Shown: positions 28,325 through 36,964 of the stretch, one piece after another | Layout: the number at the start of each line of letters is the position of its first letter | How positions within the stretch are numbered: the stretch's first letter is position 1 | Virus record (IMG/VR): IMGVR_UViG_3300025872_000114 | Location: 1-40,351 of that record | DNA from: a virus | Strand: one strand, 5' to 3' | Length of the DNA stretch: 40,351 nt | Program-made: the position numbers and the translations under genes | Notes under the pieces: generated by a model | Told to the model about the DNA's origin: nothing | Databases searched by the model: none | Seen by the model: the letters and a program-made list of their open reading frames with translations, nothing else

Positions 28325-28890
28325 CAGTTAGCCCCCTTGCTGGTCTCGACGTTGAACGAGATGCTGCCCTTCTCGATGACCACGCCTTGCACGACCTCGC
28401 CGGACTCGGCGATGACCACGATGCCGTCGTCGGTCAAGGTGACCTTGGCGTTGATTTCGGACTGGGCTGGCTCAACCTTGGTGCGAAGCAGTTCAGGAGC
28501 GGAGTTCTGCGCCCACTTGATGAACGCCTCGGCGTCGGTCACGCGAGCCTTGTCCGATGAGGCGCGTGACTTCACACTGCCGTGCGGCAGGACGACGGAC
28601 TTGCGCCCGTTCTCCTCACGCTCACGCATCGCGTACTGAATCAGCAGACCTTCGAAGAACTTCATATCCCCGTCGAGGTTGCGGGTCATCTGGTCGAGCC
28701 ACTCGCTGATGCGGGCGGTCTCGTTGTCGGCGATGCGCTGAAACTCGCGCTGCTTGTCGCGTAGGGCGGCGAGTTTCCTCATCGCCCACGTCGCGGCACC
28801 GTCATCGGTGATGGTGAAGCGTTCCCGGGTCTGCTCGTCTTCCAGAACGGGGTCGTTCGTGGACGGGAACTCTGGGAGTGGTTGTGTCAT
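28324..28890 (-). CDS. Gam-like host-nuclease inhibitor
   Basis: The 188-aa protein has the Gam-like layout: FTITDDGAATWAMRKLAALR, DKQREFQRIADNETARISEW, a small core DGDMKFFEGLLIQYAMRERE, RKSVVLPHGSVKSRASSDKA and a beta C-terminus. In Mu-like phages Gam binds DNA ends and shields them from RecBCD/AddAB. It is placed beside ERF. ATG 28890 follows AAGGAGGACACA and a promoter, so it leads the recombination/replication operon. Confidence 0.85.
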   Translation of the reverse strand: MTQPLPEFPSTNDPVLEDEQTRERFTITDDGAATWAMRKLAALRDKQREFQRIADNETARISEWLDQMTRNLDGDMKFFEGLLIQYAMREREENGRKSVVLPHGSVKSRASSDKARVTDAEAFIKWAQNSAPELLRTKVEPAQSEINAKVTLTDDGIVVIAESGEVVQGVVIEKGSISFNVETSKGAN

Positions 28891-28946
28891 TGTGTCCTCC
28901 TTGGGTTCAGGTTCGGACACGAGGTTAGCACAACCGTGGTTAGGTA
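28891..28946 (-). promoter_or_regulatory. Promoter for the recombination/replication operon
   Basis: CTAACCACGGTTGTGC is followed by TAACCT (28922-28927) and CAAGGAGGACACA before ATG. AACCACGGTT is the same perfect palindrome seen in cassette copy 7, and TGC gives an extended -10. Confidence 0.65.
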
Positions 28947-29060
28947 TCAACATCGGGGTGGCTAAGTGCCGCACCCCCTCATTTGTGCCAGAATCCACCT
29001 GCTCGGCGATGTGGGCGGGCATCCCCTTCCCGTTTCGCCCCGCCCTTCCCGTCGAGCGTG

Positions 29061-29090
29061 GCTGACTGGCGATGGGTTCCGCCAGACAGC
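29061..29090 (-). terminator. Hairpin 2 downstream of the endolysin
   Basis: GCTGaCTGGCG pairs with CGCCAGaCAGC: ten base pairs with one A-A mismatch and an 8-base loop. It lies just beyond the stronger hairpin at 29093-29131. The 254-base gap between the endolysin and Gam-like genes otherwise holds no gene that I can see. Confidence 0.6.
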
Positions 29091-29092
29091 AC

Positions 29093-29131
29093 GAAGGGGG
29101 TCTGGGTAACGTGTCCACCCAGACCCCCTTC
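29093..29131 (-). terminator. Strong 15-bp hairpin downstream of the endolysin
   Basis: GAAGGGGGTCTGGGT (29093-29107) and ACCCAGACCCCCTTC (29117-29131) are perfectly complementary around a 9-base loop. It lies 14 bases past the endolysin stop and probably ends late-operon transcription. No T-run follows on either strand. Confidence 0.8.
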
Positions 29132-29144
29132 ACTGCCCCTAGAA

Positions 29145-29867
29145 TCACCCCAGACGCTTGATAAGCGCCTCGTAGGTCTTCTCCCCCACGGTGCCCCGCT
29201 TCTCGCTCCACAGGGCTGGACGAGGCTTCTGGAAGGCAGCGACCGCCTTGCTGGTCTTCTCCCCGTAAATCCCATCTACCGTGACACGCACAACCTCCTG
29301 TACCGCACGCACGGCAGCACCGCGAGAGCCGATGACCAACGGCTTGCCCGGGTAGTCCGGGTACTTCACAGGCTTGCGGGTGCCGTCTGCCCGGATACCG
29401 AGCCGCTTGCACGCCGCACGCACATCGTCCACGGTCTTTCCAGCCGACACCTCCCAGTGCATCTCATCGACCCCGTTCTGCCACACCCCACCCCAAGTGA
29501 TGATGTCGCCGAACTCCTTGGCAATAGCGATGCACGCAGCCCGCTGCTTCGCGGACATCGTCCGCCTGAACATCGGGAACGAGCGCCAGTTCAGGTCAGC
29601 CGCAGAGCCGGAGGCGTGGTTCGACCACTTCGTCGACCCGGCGACCTTGCGATACACCCAGCCTCCCTCATCCTGACCAGCGGGGCTGTTGTTGCCCACC
29701 GACAGGGGCAGCACCCGCTTGTTGACCTCAGCGGCGACCGCCAGCAGCAGCGGCAGAGCCTCCTTGTGCAGACGAATCTTGATGTTTGTCCCCGGGATGA
29801 CCCCGTACTTCAACCGCTGGTCGGAAGCGGACTCGATGACCTGCCATCCGTTGATGGAGGTAGGCAT
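29145..29867 (-). CDS. Endolysin: M15-type peptidase plus peptidoglycan-binding domain
   Basis: The 240-aa protein has VanY/M15-type zinc residues in STKWSNHASGSAADLNWRSF (H and D) and NGVDEMHWEVSAG (E and H). The C-terminal part is a type-1 peptidoglycan-binding domain: SRGAAVRAVQEVV, TVDGIYGEKTSKAVAAFQ. It should cleave peptide bonds in host peptidoglycan at lysis. It follows the holin gene (TGATG-type contact at 29867) and precedes strong hairpins. Confidence 0.92.
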   Translation of the reverse strand: MPTSINGWQVIESASDQRLKYGVIPGTNIKIRLHKEALPLLLAVAAEVNKRVLPLSVGNNSPAGQDEGGWVYRKVAGSTKWSNHASGSAADLNWRSFPMFRRTMSAKQRAACIAIAKEFGDIITWGGVWQNGVDEMHWEVSAGKTVDDVRAACKRLGIRADGTRKPVKYPDYPGKPLVIGSRGAAVRAVQEVVRVTVDGIYGEKTSKAVAAFQKPRPALWSEKRGTVGEKTYEALIKRLG

Positions 29868-30124
29868 CAGTCAGTCTCCTCGTCAGCCGCCGGGTCGTAC
29901 AGGTCGTCGTCGGAGACTGCGAACTCGTTCGCAAGGGAAGGACCGCTGTACCCGAAGCGGGCTGAAGCCATAGAGGTCACGAGCGACAGTAGCGCGGCAA
30001 GACCCGCACCTGACAGTGACATCCGCAGGTCGCCCCACGAGATGATGGAGACGGCAGCCAAGAACTGAGCGAACGTCTTGATGGCACGCTCAACTGCGGC
30101 AATCCAGAAGGCTTTAGTGAACAC
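29867..30124 (-). CDS. Holin (r1t-like)
   Basis: The 85-aa protein has two membrane segments: IKTFAQFLAAVSIISWG and LSGAGLAALLSLVTSMASAR. The start MFTKAFWIAAVERA is typical of r1t-type holins in actinophages. A charged tail DDDLYDPAADEETD follows. GTG 30124 has GGAG upstream. It would form membrane holes that release the endolysin encoded immediately downstream. Confidence 0.88.
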   Translation of the reverse strand: MFTKAFWIAAVERAIKTFAQFLAAVSIISWGDLRMSLSGAGLAALLSLVTSMASARFGYSGPSLANEFAVSDDDLYDPAADEETD

Positions 30125-30204
30125 AATGACACTCCAATCTGCCCGTGATGTCGAGCAACCCTCAGAGTGTAATGCAATCAGCCGACAATCCTTGACAGTC
30201 GGGT

Positions 30205-30543
30205 TTAGTTTGAGTTGCTCCGATTGTTCATCATCACAGTCAGCATTTGACGAATGACCCGCACTTCGGCAGCGGTCTCACGAATCTGCTTCTCAGCCTC
30301 TTCAACTTTGCTGTTCGTCTTGTAAACCTTGTCAGCAAGGGAGTCGCCACCGTTCTGCCACAACTGATGCTCAACCCTATTCATACGGTCTGACAGTGTC
30401 CGTCCGTCCTTATCTGTACCGATAGCCGCCTCTACTCGGTGAGCGACCTTGTAAATCTTATAGATAGAGGCGCCGATGAAGAACGCCGCGCCAATGACCC
30501 CGGCAATCTGCACGATGTCCGCTTGAAGATTGTTCAGGCTCAC
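30205..30543 (-). CDS. Second lysis-region membrane protein, 112 aa
   Basis: GTG 30543 overlaps the upstream stop (GTGA). One N-terminal membrane helix (DIVQIAGVIGAAFFIGASIY) is followed by a long coiled-coil tail (RMNRVEHQLWQNGGDSLADK, SKVEEAEKQIRETAAEVRVI). This matches DUF2746-like membrane proteins placed beside actinophage holins; it could be an antiholin or second holin. The stop falls in AACTAAACCCG, a fragment like the repeat cassette. Confidence 0.75.
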   Translation of the reverse strand: MSLNNLQADIVQIAGVIGAAFFIGASIYKIYKVAHRVEAAIGTDKDGRTLSDRMNRVEHQLWQNGGDSLADKVYKTNSKVEEAEKQIRETAAEVRVIRQMLTVMMNNRSNSN

Positions 30544-31148
30544 AGCGGAGACACCCACACTGCTTGGAACCAAGAGCCAAGTGACGCTGCCGAGGTGGTC
30601 GACAGTGTGTATCCAGAATCTTGATAAGCGTACAACTCGATGTAATCCGTCGAGCCGTTCATCGACACGAGCATCGGTCCTACAGTCACAACGACTGATT
30701 TGGCAGCGGCTGCAACGGGGGAACCGTAGTAGTATGTGGTTGCGCTAGTTCGTGCGGTTGCCGCGTTGTATGCAATGGAACCGTTCTTGTAGATGCGTGC
30801 CTCGCGGAAACCGTAATAGTTAGTTCCACCGCTACCCGCATCGAACACCACGCATCCGCTCACCAAGTACCAGCCAGCCACAATGGGCTTGATTTGTGTG
30901 GTGTTCGTGGAAGTATCGTGCATTCCCGTACCGTCAACATCACCTCGGTCGACGACTTCGGTGGCAAACGGAATAGCAACCGGGGTTGAATCTGCGATTG
31001 TGGTAGTAGTTGCCCCGCTCGCCTGACGCAGCAAAGTAATCGGACGCTTCGCAACGAACTTCAAACCAGACGAAATGGTGTTCAAATCCGATGCGCGACA
31101 AATCTGCCCAGCAGTGAAAGATGCCGGGTCAGTCCAAGTCGTTGGCAC
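30540..31148 (-). CDS. Minor tail / tail-tip protein with C1q-like C-terminal fold, 202 aa
   Basis: GTG 31148 has AGGAGG upstream. The N-terminus TTWTDPASFTAGQICRASDL followed by NTI is the common tail-protein start. The remainder (IVAGWYLVSGCVVFDAGSGG, YYGFREARIYKNGSIAYNAA, STDYIELYAYQDSG) looks like a C1q/TNF-like jelly roll, used for receptor binding. It is the last tail gene before lysis. Confidence 0.78.
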   Translation of the reverse strand: MPTTWTDPASFTAGQICRASDLNTISSGLKFVAKRPITLLRQASGATTTTIADSTPVAIPFATEVVDRGDVDGTGMHDTSTNTTQIKPIVAGWYLVSGCVVFDAGSGGTNYYGFREARIYKNGSIAYNAATARTSATTYYYGSPVAAAAKSVVVTVGPMLVSMNGSTDYIELYAYQDSGYTLSTTSAASLGSWFQAVWVSPL

Positions 31149-31157
31149 GCCTGCCTC

Positions 31158-32549
31158 CTAATAAGTAGTGCTGTCGACCGCAGAAGTTTGGTAGGTAACA
31201 CGCCATGAAGTCGGGTTTATATCCCATGTTATCCCTTCAACCCAGCAAATCGACGATAATGTGCGCCCATCCTTGGTGAGTCGGCTCACCGAAATCAAGT
31301 CACCTAAGTCAGTCTTCACCACAAGCACCTTGTTCGTAGCCGACAAACCCTTGACCGGAAGACTCACCTCGGCGACAGCAGTTGAAGGCAAGGAACGCCG
31401 AGTAGCAAGGTAGTTCGCATAGTCCGAGTTGTCAGACCCCTTCGATAAAGTCGAAGACGCTTGAACACTGAACAAGCCATACCGTGTAGAAGACTCAGGG
31501 TCTGTGTAAGTCACTGGCTTACCAGCCTCCGGGATGACCACGGATTTGTTCATAATCTGATTGTGCATCGGCACGGTAGTGATGCTGTCATATCCGATGG
31601 CGGTGCCCAAGTCGTTCAAAGTTAGCGAAGCAGACCGGGCAACCAATGTAGCCGCAGCCGGGTCAACATATTTCAACGCCTTGTGGCTGAGAACTCTGAT
31701 GACACCAGTGCGGTCACAGAACACCCGTCCACCCTCGGCAGAGACGCACTCCTCAATGAAAGACAAAGGAGTGCTGTCCAGAACCTTTGCTGAATGCGTG
31801 CGAGTTCCAGCCTTCAGAGTGTTGTATTCGGCACCCTGCCACCTGATGTACTTGAAGACGCTTGCGGTGCGGTTTGCGGTTGTCTGGTCTGTAGGACAGT
31901 ACAACGGAATATTCGAAACAGTCGCATACGAGTAGAGGTCACGACCCAACCGCGCCACGTTATCAACGAAAGTAATGGTCGACCTCGGATAGCGAGACTG
32001 GTCTGCCTCGACTGACTCGATAATCCCAGCGAAGATGCAATGGGAAGTCGTCGAACTCTCCCCATACATCAAGCAACCAAACGTCCCCGGAGCCAGCCAC
32101 GACAATGTCTTGTCGGGGCTGACACTGACACGCTTACGGTAAGCACCAGTTGTCAGATTGTCAGGGTCATAGTTTCCGCTGACGTTGTTCAGCACCACCG
32201 TCATCTCGCCGACGTCAATGCCTTGGTCATCGCGGGTACGTCCTCGACGGATTGAAACCTCGAAGATATCGCTCGACGGAATCTTGTTCAAGATGGTTCC
32301 TGCGACAACTGCGGGAGAACCGGAGGCTATGGCAGCATCGTCGGAGTCATACGCCAGTTTGCCCCCATTGCCGCTGGCATCCCCAAGACCAGCACTTGTT
32401 CCACTGCTCACATCAAGTTGAAGATAGGCGCTCGATGTGAAGTTGTTTGCGGTACCAGTCGCAGGCGTGTACTCCGCACCCAGTACCAGATAGAACTTAC
32501 CCACATCTGCGGTGGGAAACGAGATGTTGCTGTAAATATATGCTGGCAT
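31158..32549 (-). CDS. Minor tail protein, 463 aa
   Basis: The protein is rich in beta segments: DIFEVSIRRGRTRDDQGIDV, GEMTVVLNNVSGNYDPDNLT, RYPRSTITFVDNVARLGRDL, and a central domain with PLSFIEECVSAEGGRVFCDR. This combination (GR.R...G...V.L.N..G.YDP) is a standard minor-tail protein of actinophages. It is expected at the tail tip. It is AT-richer than the head genes. Confidence 0.85.
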   Translation of the reverse strand: MPAYIYSNISFPTADVGKFYLVLGAEYTPATGTANNFTSSAYLQLDVSSGTSAGLGDASGNGGKLAYDSDDAAIASGSPAVVAGTILNKIPSSDIFEVSIRRGRTRDDQGIDVGEMTVVLNNVSGNYDPDNLTTGAYRKRVSVSPDKTLSWLAPGTFGCLMYGESSTTSHCIFAGIIESVEADQSRYPRSTITFVDNVARLGRDLYSYATVSNIPLYCPTDQTTANRTASVFKYIRWQGAEYNTLKAGTRTHSAKVLDSTPLSFIEECVSAEGGRVFCDRTGVIRVLSHKALKYVDPAAATLVARSASLTLNDLGTAIGYDSITTVPMHNQIMNKSVVIPEAGKPVTYTDPESSTRYGLFSVQASSTLSKGSDNSDYANYLATRRSLPSTAVAEVSLPVKGLSATNKVLVVKTDLGDLISVSRLTKDGRTLSSICWVEGITWDINPTSWRVTYQTSAVDSTTY

Positions 32550-32551
32550 CG

Positions 32552-32827
32552 TCAGGCACCCTCAAGTATGAATGTTCCGCCCGAAATCCTAGATGTCGTC
32601 AGCACCGCACCATCAGCCAACGTGCCAAAGGTCTCAACAACAGTGATGTAGTAGTTCCCACCCAAAGTCGGGGCATTAGCGATAATCACACTGTCCCCAA
32701 CTTTGAACTGGTCAAACGACTCAAGCGTGCTAGTCACATAAATCTTTATCGGCGTCGAGTTGTCGCCTTGGTCAATGATGTAGCACTCGCCAGAAGCCCC
32801 AGTGCCATCATCACTAGGCGCCCTCAC
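32552..32827 (-). CDS. Small tail-region protein, 91 aa
   Basis: GTG 32827 shares a base with the tape-measure stop (TAGTG). It is beta-rich: CYIIDQGDNSTPIKIYVTST, FDQFKVGDSVIIANAPTLGG, NYYITVVETFGTLAD. It may be a small tail-tip or fiber component. The family is not recognised. Confidence 0.65.
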   Translation of the reverse strand: MRAPSDDGTGASGECYIIDQGDNSTPIKIYVTSTLESFDQFKVGDSVIIANAPTLGGNYYITVVETFGTLADGAVLTTSRISGGTFILEGA

Positions 32828-35800
32828 TACAGACCCAAACCAGTCAGAGACACACCCTTGCGCCGTAACAACTGCGCCAGTTCATCACGAACAAGTTTCG
32901 TCAACTCCTTGTCCGTCACAACCGAACCCTTCACTTCCAAGGTTACGTTGTTCGTCACATTGCTCATTGAACCAGCAGCCGATGCAGCCGATGCAGCCTT
33001 TGTAGCGTTCTTGATATCCGCGTTGTAAGTAGCCGCACCCAACCTCGACAACTGTTCGCCCATCGTGTCCAGCGATGTCTGCCCAGCACGATACGCATTC
33101 ATCACATCCGGACCGGCATTCAAGAAAGCCTCAGCCATAGCCGTCCCCGCACCCGGACCCATAGCAAGAATCTGTCGGTAAAGGTCGCCCGACAGCGGCT
33201 TGCCCTTGCCGACGTAAGACGACAACGCAGTCATCTTGTCAAGAAACTCCTTGACCGCATTGACCCGCGAATCCATCGCATAACTCAGTTGGTCAGCACC
33301 CGCCGCATATGAGGTAGGAAGACCAAGGTTGCCCAACAAACCTTGGTCGTGAATCATTCCCTTTATCTCATTGCGGAAATCTTCACGCGCTTTGCGAAGG
33401 TCTTCGAGAACCTGAACAAGTTTCTGGCGTTGCTGCTCATAGAAAGCGGAAATCTTGTCAGCAGTTGAAATCTTGGGGTTGTTTGCCTCATTCCACAACT
33501 CCACAAGAGACTTGATTGCCGCGCTGCCCTTCTTCAAGACCTCCTTGGCAATCTTCAAACCCTCTTCGCCCTTGCCACGCAAATCCTCGATGATGCTCAT
33601 TGGCACGTTCTTACCCGCGAGTGTCGCTAACGCCGCGTTCAACTTGACGGTCTTCATCAAGTCATCGCGCATCTTCGCCAACCCGGTCAACTCACCCGGG
33701 GTGTTCTTCTTGTCGTCCTTCTTCGTCGTTCCGCTCCCTGCGGCAGCGGCAACCGGGTCGCCACGCTCACCAGCACGGTAATCCTGATACGCCTTGGTCG
33801 CAGCCTGCGCCTGCTGCGCCAACATTCGGCGGTCTTGGGAGTCCAACTTCATCCCGCCAAGCGCGGCATCCTTCAAGTCCTTCGCAGCGTCGTAAGTCTT
33901 CGGGCGGCAAAGGTCGATACCGTTAGCCAGACCCACTCCGATGTTCTTACCCATTTCCGTCGTGACCTTCGACGGCGAGTGAATCCCCAACTTCTTCTTG
34001 ACCCAGTCAATCGGCTTAGTCACCACACCAGTGATGGCGTTCCAGATGGCACCACCTATCTTCTTGATGCCATTCAGCAAGCCCTGCATCATACTTGTGG
34101 CGAACGACTTGAACTTCTCAGGCAGACCCTTGAAGAAATCGAGAATCTCGTGCCAGTGGTCGATGATGAACTTCACCGCAAGACCAATCGGTCCTGTCAG
34201 GATGGCAAGAAGTGTCTGCCAGTTGTTCTTCAACCAGTTCCAGACAGCCTCGGCACCCTTCTTGATGCCGTTCCAGACAGCCGAGAAGATGCGACCCAAC
34301 CAGTCGGTCTTCTTGGCGATGAGGATGACAATGCCGACAAGAGCAGCGATGAGCATTATGACCCAACCGATTGGGTTCATATTCATAGCGATGTTCAACG
34401 CCCACTGAGCCGCCTGCCACAGCCACGTTCCAACCGCTGCCGCTTTCTGGGCAGCCGTCAAGATGGCAGTAGAAATGGCGTTAGCCTTACCCGACACTGC
34501 GGCGTAACGCTGAGCAACCGCAAGCCCCTTAGTGCGGGCAATCGCAATCAAAGAAATCGTGTTGTAGACAGCCGTGGCGACACGCCACGCAACCATCGCC
34601 GCAACTACAGTCATAATCGCCGGGGCAAGGAAAGCGGTAACCCTGACCAGCCCAGTCAAGACCGGGATAAGAGGCGTGAACAACACAAGCGCCTGCGTCA
34701 GAAGCGGGATAAGCGGAGTCAATGCGATGACTAACTCAGCCAGCGACAACGCCAGTTCAGGCAAATACGGGGCAAGCGCCTGAATGACAGTCACAAGACC
34801 ACTGCCCAACGCCTCAGCCAACGTAGTGATAGCCGGAACCAAAGCCTGAAACGACGGACCAAGTTGCGTGAACAATGACGCCGCAACCTCAGTCACCATC
34901 GACAAGACCGAAGCAAGCGGAGGCAGCACAGCGACCAGCAACCCGCCAACCGATGACAACAGGTTCGACACAATCGGTCCCGCTTGCTCCAAGAACGAGG
35001 TCAAGGCAGGACCGACGTTATTCACGATGTCCGCAATGGCAGGACCGAGCGCCATACTGAACGACTTCGCCAGCCCAGTGACCGCTGGCTCCAACTCGCT
35101 CAACGCATTTGAGATGAGCGGGATGGCGGGCATCAACCCGTCAATCAAAGCGTTGCGGGTGTTGTCCTTGAACGTAGACATCACACCGTTGAGGGACTTC
35201 GACTGCCGCTCCATCGCGCCAGCAGCACCCGGGAACTTCTGCATCGCCCCCAGCATCGCCTCGATAGCCTTCTCGCTGGTGAGGGTGCCGGACTCAATGG
35301 CTTTGTTCATCGCGTCGATGTTGCCGCCGAACATCTGCTCAGCAATCGCCATCTTCGCGTTGAAGCCGGGGAGTGCCGAACCAATCTGCATCAAGTCCTG
35401 AGACATAACGCGACCAGCAGACTTCATCTGACCGAAGGCGTACACCACCGAGTTGATGGCGTCAGGCGGCGCACCCAGAGCGGCGACGATGTCACCGACG
35501 GCGGGCATCACACGGTCACGCACATCCTCAGCGGCATACCCGAGGGAAATCAACCGCTTCGTGGCGTCCAACAACTGCGGCATCTCGAACGGCGTCTTTG
35601 CAGCGAAGTCACGCAGCGATGACAGGTAGTTCTTGGCATCATCCGCCGACCGCCCGACACCCTTGAAGATGCCTTCGAACGAGATGACCTGCTGCTCGTA
35701 GGCAGCGGACGCTTGAATCGCTTGCGTCCCGAACTTCATCACCGCACCAGAGGCAGCGGCGTAAGCGGCGGTGGCGACACCCGCCATCATCTTCATCGCC

Positions 35801-35946
35801 CCACCGAGACGGTTCGTCGCCTCGATAGGGCTACCAGCGACGCTGCTGCCGAAACTGTTGGCGGCACGCTCCGCTTGCTTCATCCCACTAACGAAGCGAG
35901 ACGGGTCAGCGGAGATGCGAGCAAGCACTTCTGTGACTACTGCCAT
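32827..35946 (-). CDS. Tape measure protein, 1039 aa
   Basis: Its length, position after the chaperone pair and composition identify a siphovirus tape measure. The N-terminus holds AQFEKAERAANSF-like tail-protein sequence and the domain SFEGIFKGVGRSADDAKNYL, SLRDFAAKTPFEMPQLLDAT, KRLISLGYAAEDV. The centre has hydrophobic spans (APAIMTVVAAMVAWRVATAV; IGWVIMLIAALVGIVILIA), followed by coiled-coil stretches. ATG 35946 follows GGGAGG. At about 1.5 angstrom per residue the tail would be roughly 155 nm (rule of thumb). Confidence 0.93.
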   Translation of the reverse strand: MAVVTEVLARISADPSRFVSGMKQAERAANSFGSSVAGSPIEATNRLGGAMKMMAGVATAAYAAASGAVMKFGTQAIQASAAYEQQVISFEGIFKGVGRSADDAKNYLSSLRDFAAKTPFEMPQLLDATKRLISLGYAAEDVRDRVMPAVGDIVAALGAPPDAINSVVYAFGQMKSAGRVMSQDLMQIGSALPGFNAKMAIAEQMFGGNIDAMNKAIESGTLTSEKAIEAMLGAMQKFPGAAGAMERQSKSLNGVMSTFKDNTRNALIDGLMPAIPLISNALSELEPAVTGLAKSFSMALGPAIADIVNNVGPALTSFLEQAGPIVSNLLSSVGGLLVAVLPPLASVLSMVTEVAASLFTQLGPSFQALVPAITTLAEALGSGLVTVIQALAPYLPELALSLAELVIALTPLIPLLTQALVLFTPLIPVLTGLVRVTAFLAPAIMTVVAAMVAWRVATAVYNTISLIAIARTKGLAVAQRYAAVSGKANAISTAILTAAQKAAAVGTWLWQAAQWALNIAMNMNPIGWVIMLIAALVGIVILIAKKTDWLGRIFSAVWNGIKKGAEAVWNWLKNNWQTLLAILTGPIGLAVKFIIDHWHEILDFFKGLPEKFKSFATSMMQGLLNGIKKIGGAIWNAITGVVTKPIDWVKKKLGIHSPSKVTTEMGKNIGVGLANGIDLCRPKTYDAAKDLKDAALGGMKLDSQDRRMLAQQAQAATKAYQDYRAGERGDPVAAAAGSGTTKKDDKKNTPGELTGLAKMRDDLMKTVKLNAALATLAGKNVPMSIIEDLRGKGEEGLKIAKEVLKKGSAAIKSLVELWNEANNPKISTADKISAFYEQQRQKLVQVLEDLRKAREDFRNEIKGMIHDQGLLGNLGLPTSYAAGADQLSYAMDSRVNAVKEFLDKMTALSSYVGKGKPLSGDLYRQILAMGPGAGTAMAEAFLNAGPDVMNAYRAGQTSLDTMGEQLSRLGAATYNADIKNATKAASAASAAGSMSNVTNNVTLEVKGSVVTDKELTKLVRDELAQLLRRKGVSLTGLGL

Positions 35947-35960
35947 ACTCGCACCTCCCG

Positions 35961-36134
35961 CTACTTGTTCTTCTTAGCCGCCCGTTCCGCCTCGTCAGCC
36001 CGCACGATGTACAGGGCTTCCCACTGCATCAACTCCCACCCGGAGATGGGCTTGTGCGATGGGCTGCCCTCCAACAGTTCGCCGACGGTGCGACCGAGTT
36101 TCTCGGCTAACTCGAAGACGAACCTACGCGGACT
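35961..36134 (-). CDS. Tail assembly chaperone, C-terminal frame (made by +1 frameshift)
   Basis: This is the downstream frame that extends the upstream chaperone. It reads SPRRFVFELAEKLGRTVGEL, SGWELMQWEALYIVRADEAE and RAAKKNK, typical of gpGT-type extensions. It has no credible own start: the only ATG (36140) lacks a ribosome site. Entry is expected at GGGG (36135-36138), where a GGG in the P-site can slip forward one base. The fused protein would have about 177 residues. Confidence 0.8.
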   Translation of the reverse strand, partial: SPRRFVFELAEKLGRTVGELLEGSPSHKPISGWELMQWEALYIVRADEAERAAKKNK

Positions 36135-36495
36135 CCCCATCAGGAAACGACTTCGCCGTGGCGTCCGAATCCTCCTTCGAGAATCCGCCCAGCCGCATCC
36201 CCACCTCGGCGACACGGTCAAGAGCGTTCGCCGACTTGGTTAGGACAACCTCACGGTCATCGTCAGTGAAGATGCGCTCGCCAGTCTTCGGGTCGTGCGC
36301 CGAAGCGATGACGATTTCTGGGTACACCACCTTCAAGTTGACTGCACCAGTCTTGGGGTCAACTGCCGACTCCAAGATGCGGGTGCGGTCAGCACCAGTC
36401 ATACCCCGAACTTCGATGTCGACATCCCACTCGGGGACGTTGATGACTTCGCTCGGGATGTCCTTGGTTGCGAGGATTTGGTCACGAAGGGACAC
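36124..36495 (-). CDS. Tail assembly chaperone, upstream frame (gpG-like), 123 aa
   Basis: GTG 36495 follows AAGGAGAAGCA. The product (VINVPEWDVDIEVRGMTGAD, RTRILESAVDPKTG, SAHDPKTGERIFTDDDREVV, GMRLGGFSKED) is the usual first chaperone of siphoviruses, between tail-tube and tape-measure genes. It chaperones the tape measure during tail assembly. It ends only three codons after the proposed slippery GGGG. Confidence 0.88.
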   Translation of the reverse strand: MSLRDQILATKDIPSEVINVPEWDVDIEVRGMTGADRTRILESAVDPKTGAVNLKVVYPEIVIASAHDPKTGERIFTDDDREVVLTKSANALDRVAEVGMRLGGFSKEDSDATAKSFPDGESA

Positions 36496-36535
36496 TGCTT
36501 CTCCTTATGTTTGGGGATTGCTCATTCAGTTGTTG

Positions 36536-36958
36536 TTAGAACGTCCCGGTTACGGTGCGCGACACGTCGCCAGAAACTTGGAACTCCGCCGAGAATGTGA
36601 TGACGTCACCCACAGAAGCCGACACCTCGTAAGAGGTGAGGATTGCTTGGAACGTGTAGGCGGGGTTCGTCGACGACAACGAGGAACTGCTTCCGTCTGG
36701 CTGGAACTTGACTTGGAACTCAGCAGCCTGAAGCAGCGCCTGAATGGTTACGTCAACAGCACTTGCTGCGGCATCGTACTTGCCGCTACAAGAGAACGTC
36801 GCATCCTTCAGACCCGCGATGTAGGTCTTGGAGTCTTTGCCTAATGTGGTGGTCTCGGCAGTCTCGACCGAGTTCGACAGAGAAGCCTCTTCGATGTAGT
36901 TGGTCAGGTCAACCGCGTTGACCTTGACCTTTGACTTACGACCGTGAACGAAAGCCAT
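36536..36958 (-). CDS. Major tail (tube) protein, short paralogue, 140 aa
   Basis: MAFVHGRKSKVKVNAVDLTN, EEASLSNSVETAETTTLGKD, SKTYIAGLKDATFSCSGKYD and a C-terminal beta region. Nearly the same motifs occur in the adjacent 325-aa gene, so this is a tandem duplication. Tail-tube monomers stack as hexameric rings around the tape measure. ATG 36958 has GGAGG upstream. Which paralogue is the main tube subunit is unknown. Confidence 0.88.
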   Translation of the reverse strand: MAFVHGRKSKVKVNAVDLTNYIEEASLSNSVETAETTTLGKDSKTYIAGLKDATFSCSGKYDAAASAVDVTIQALLQAAEFQVKFQPDGSSSSLSSTNPAYTFQAILTSYEVSASVGDVITFSAEFQVSGDVSRTVTGTF

Positions 36959-36964
36959 TTCTTA

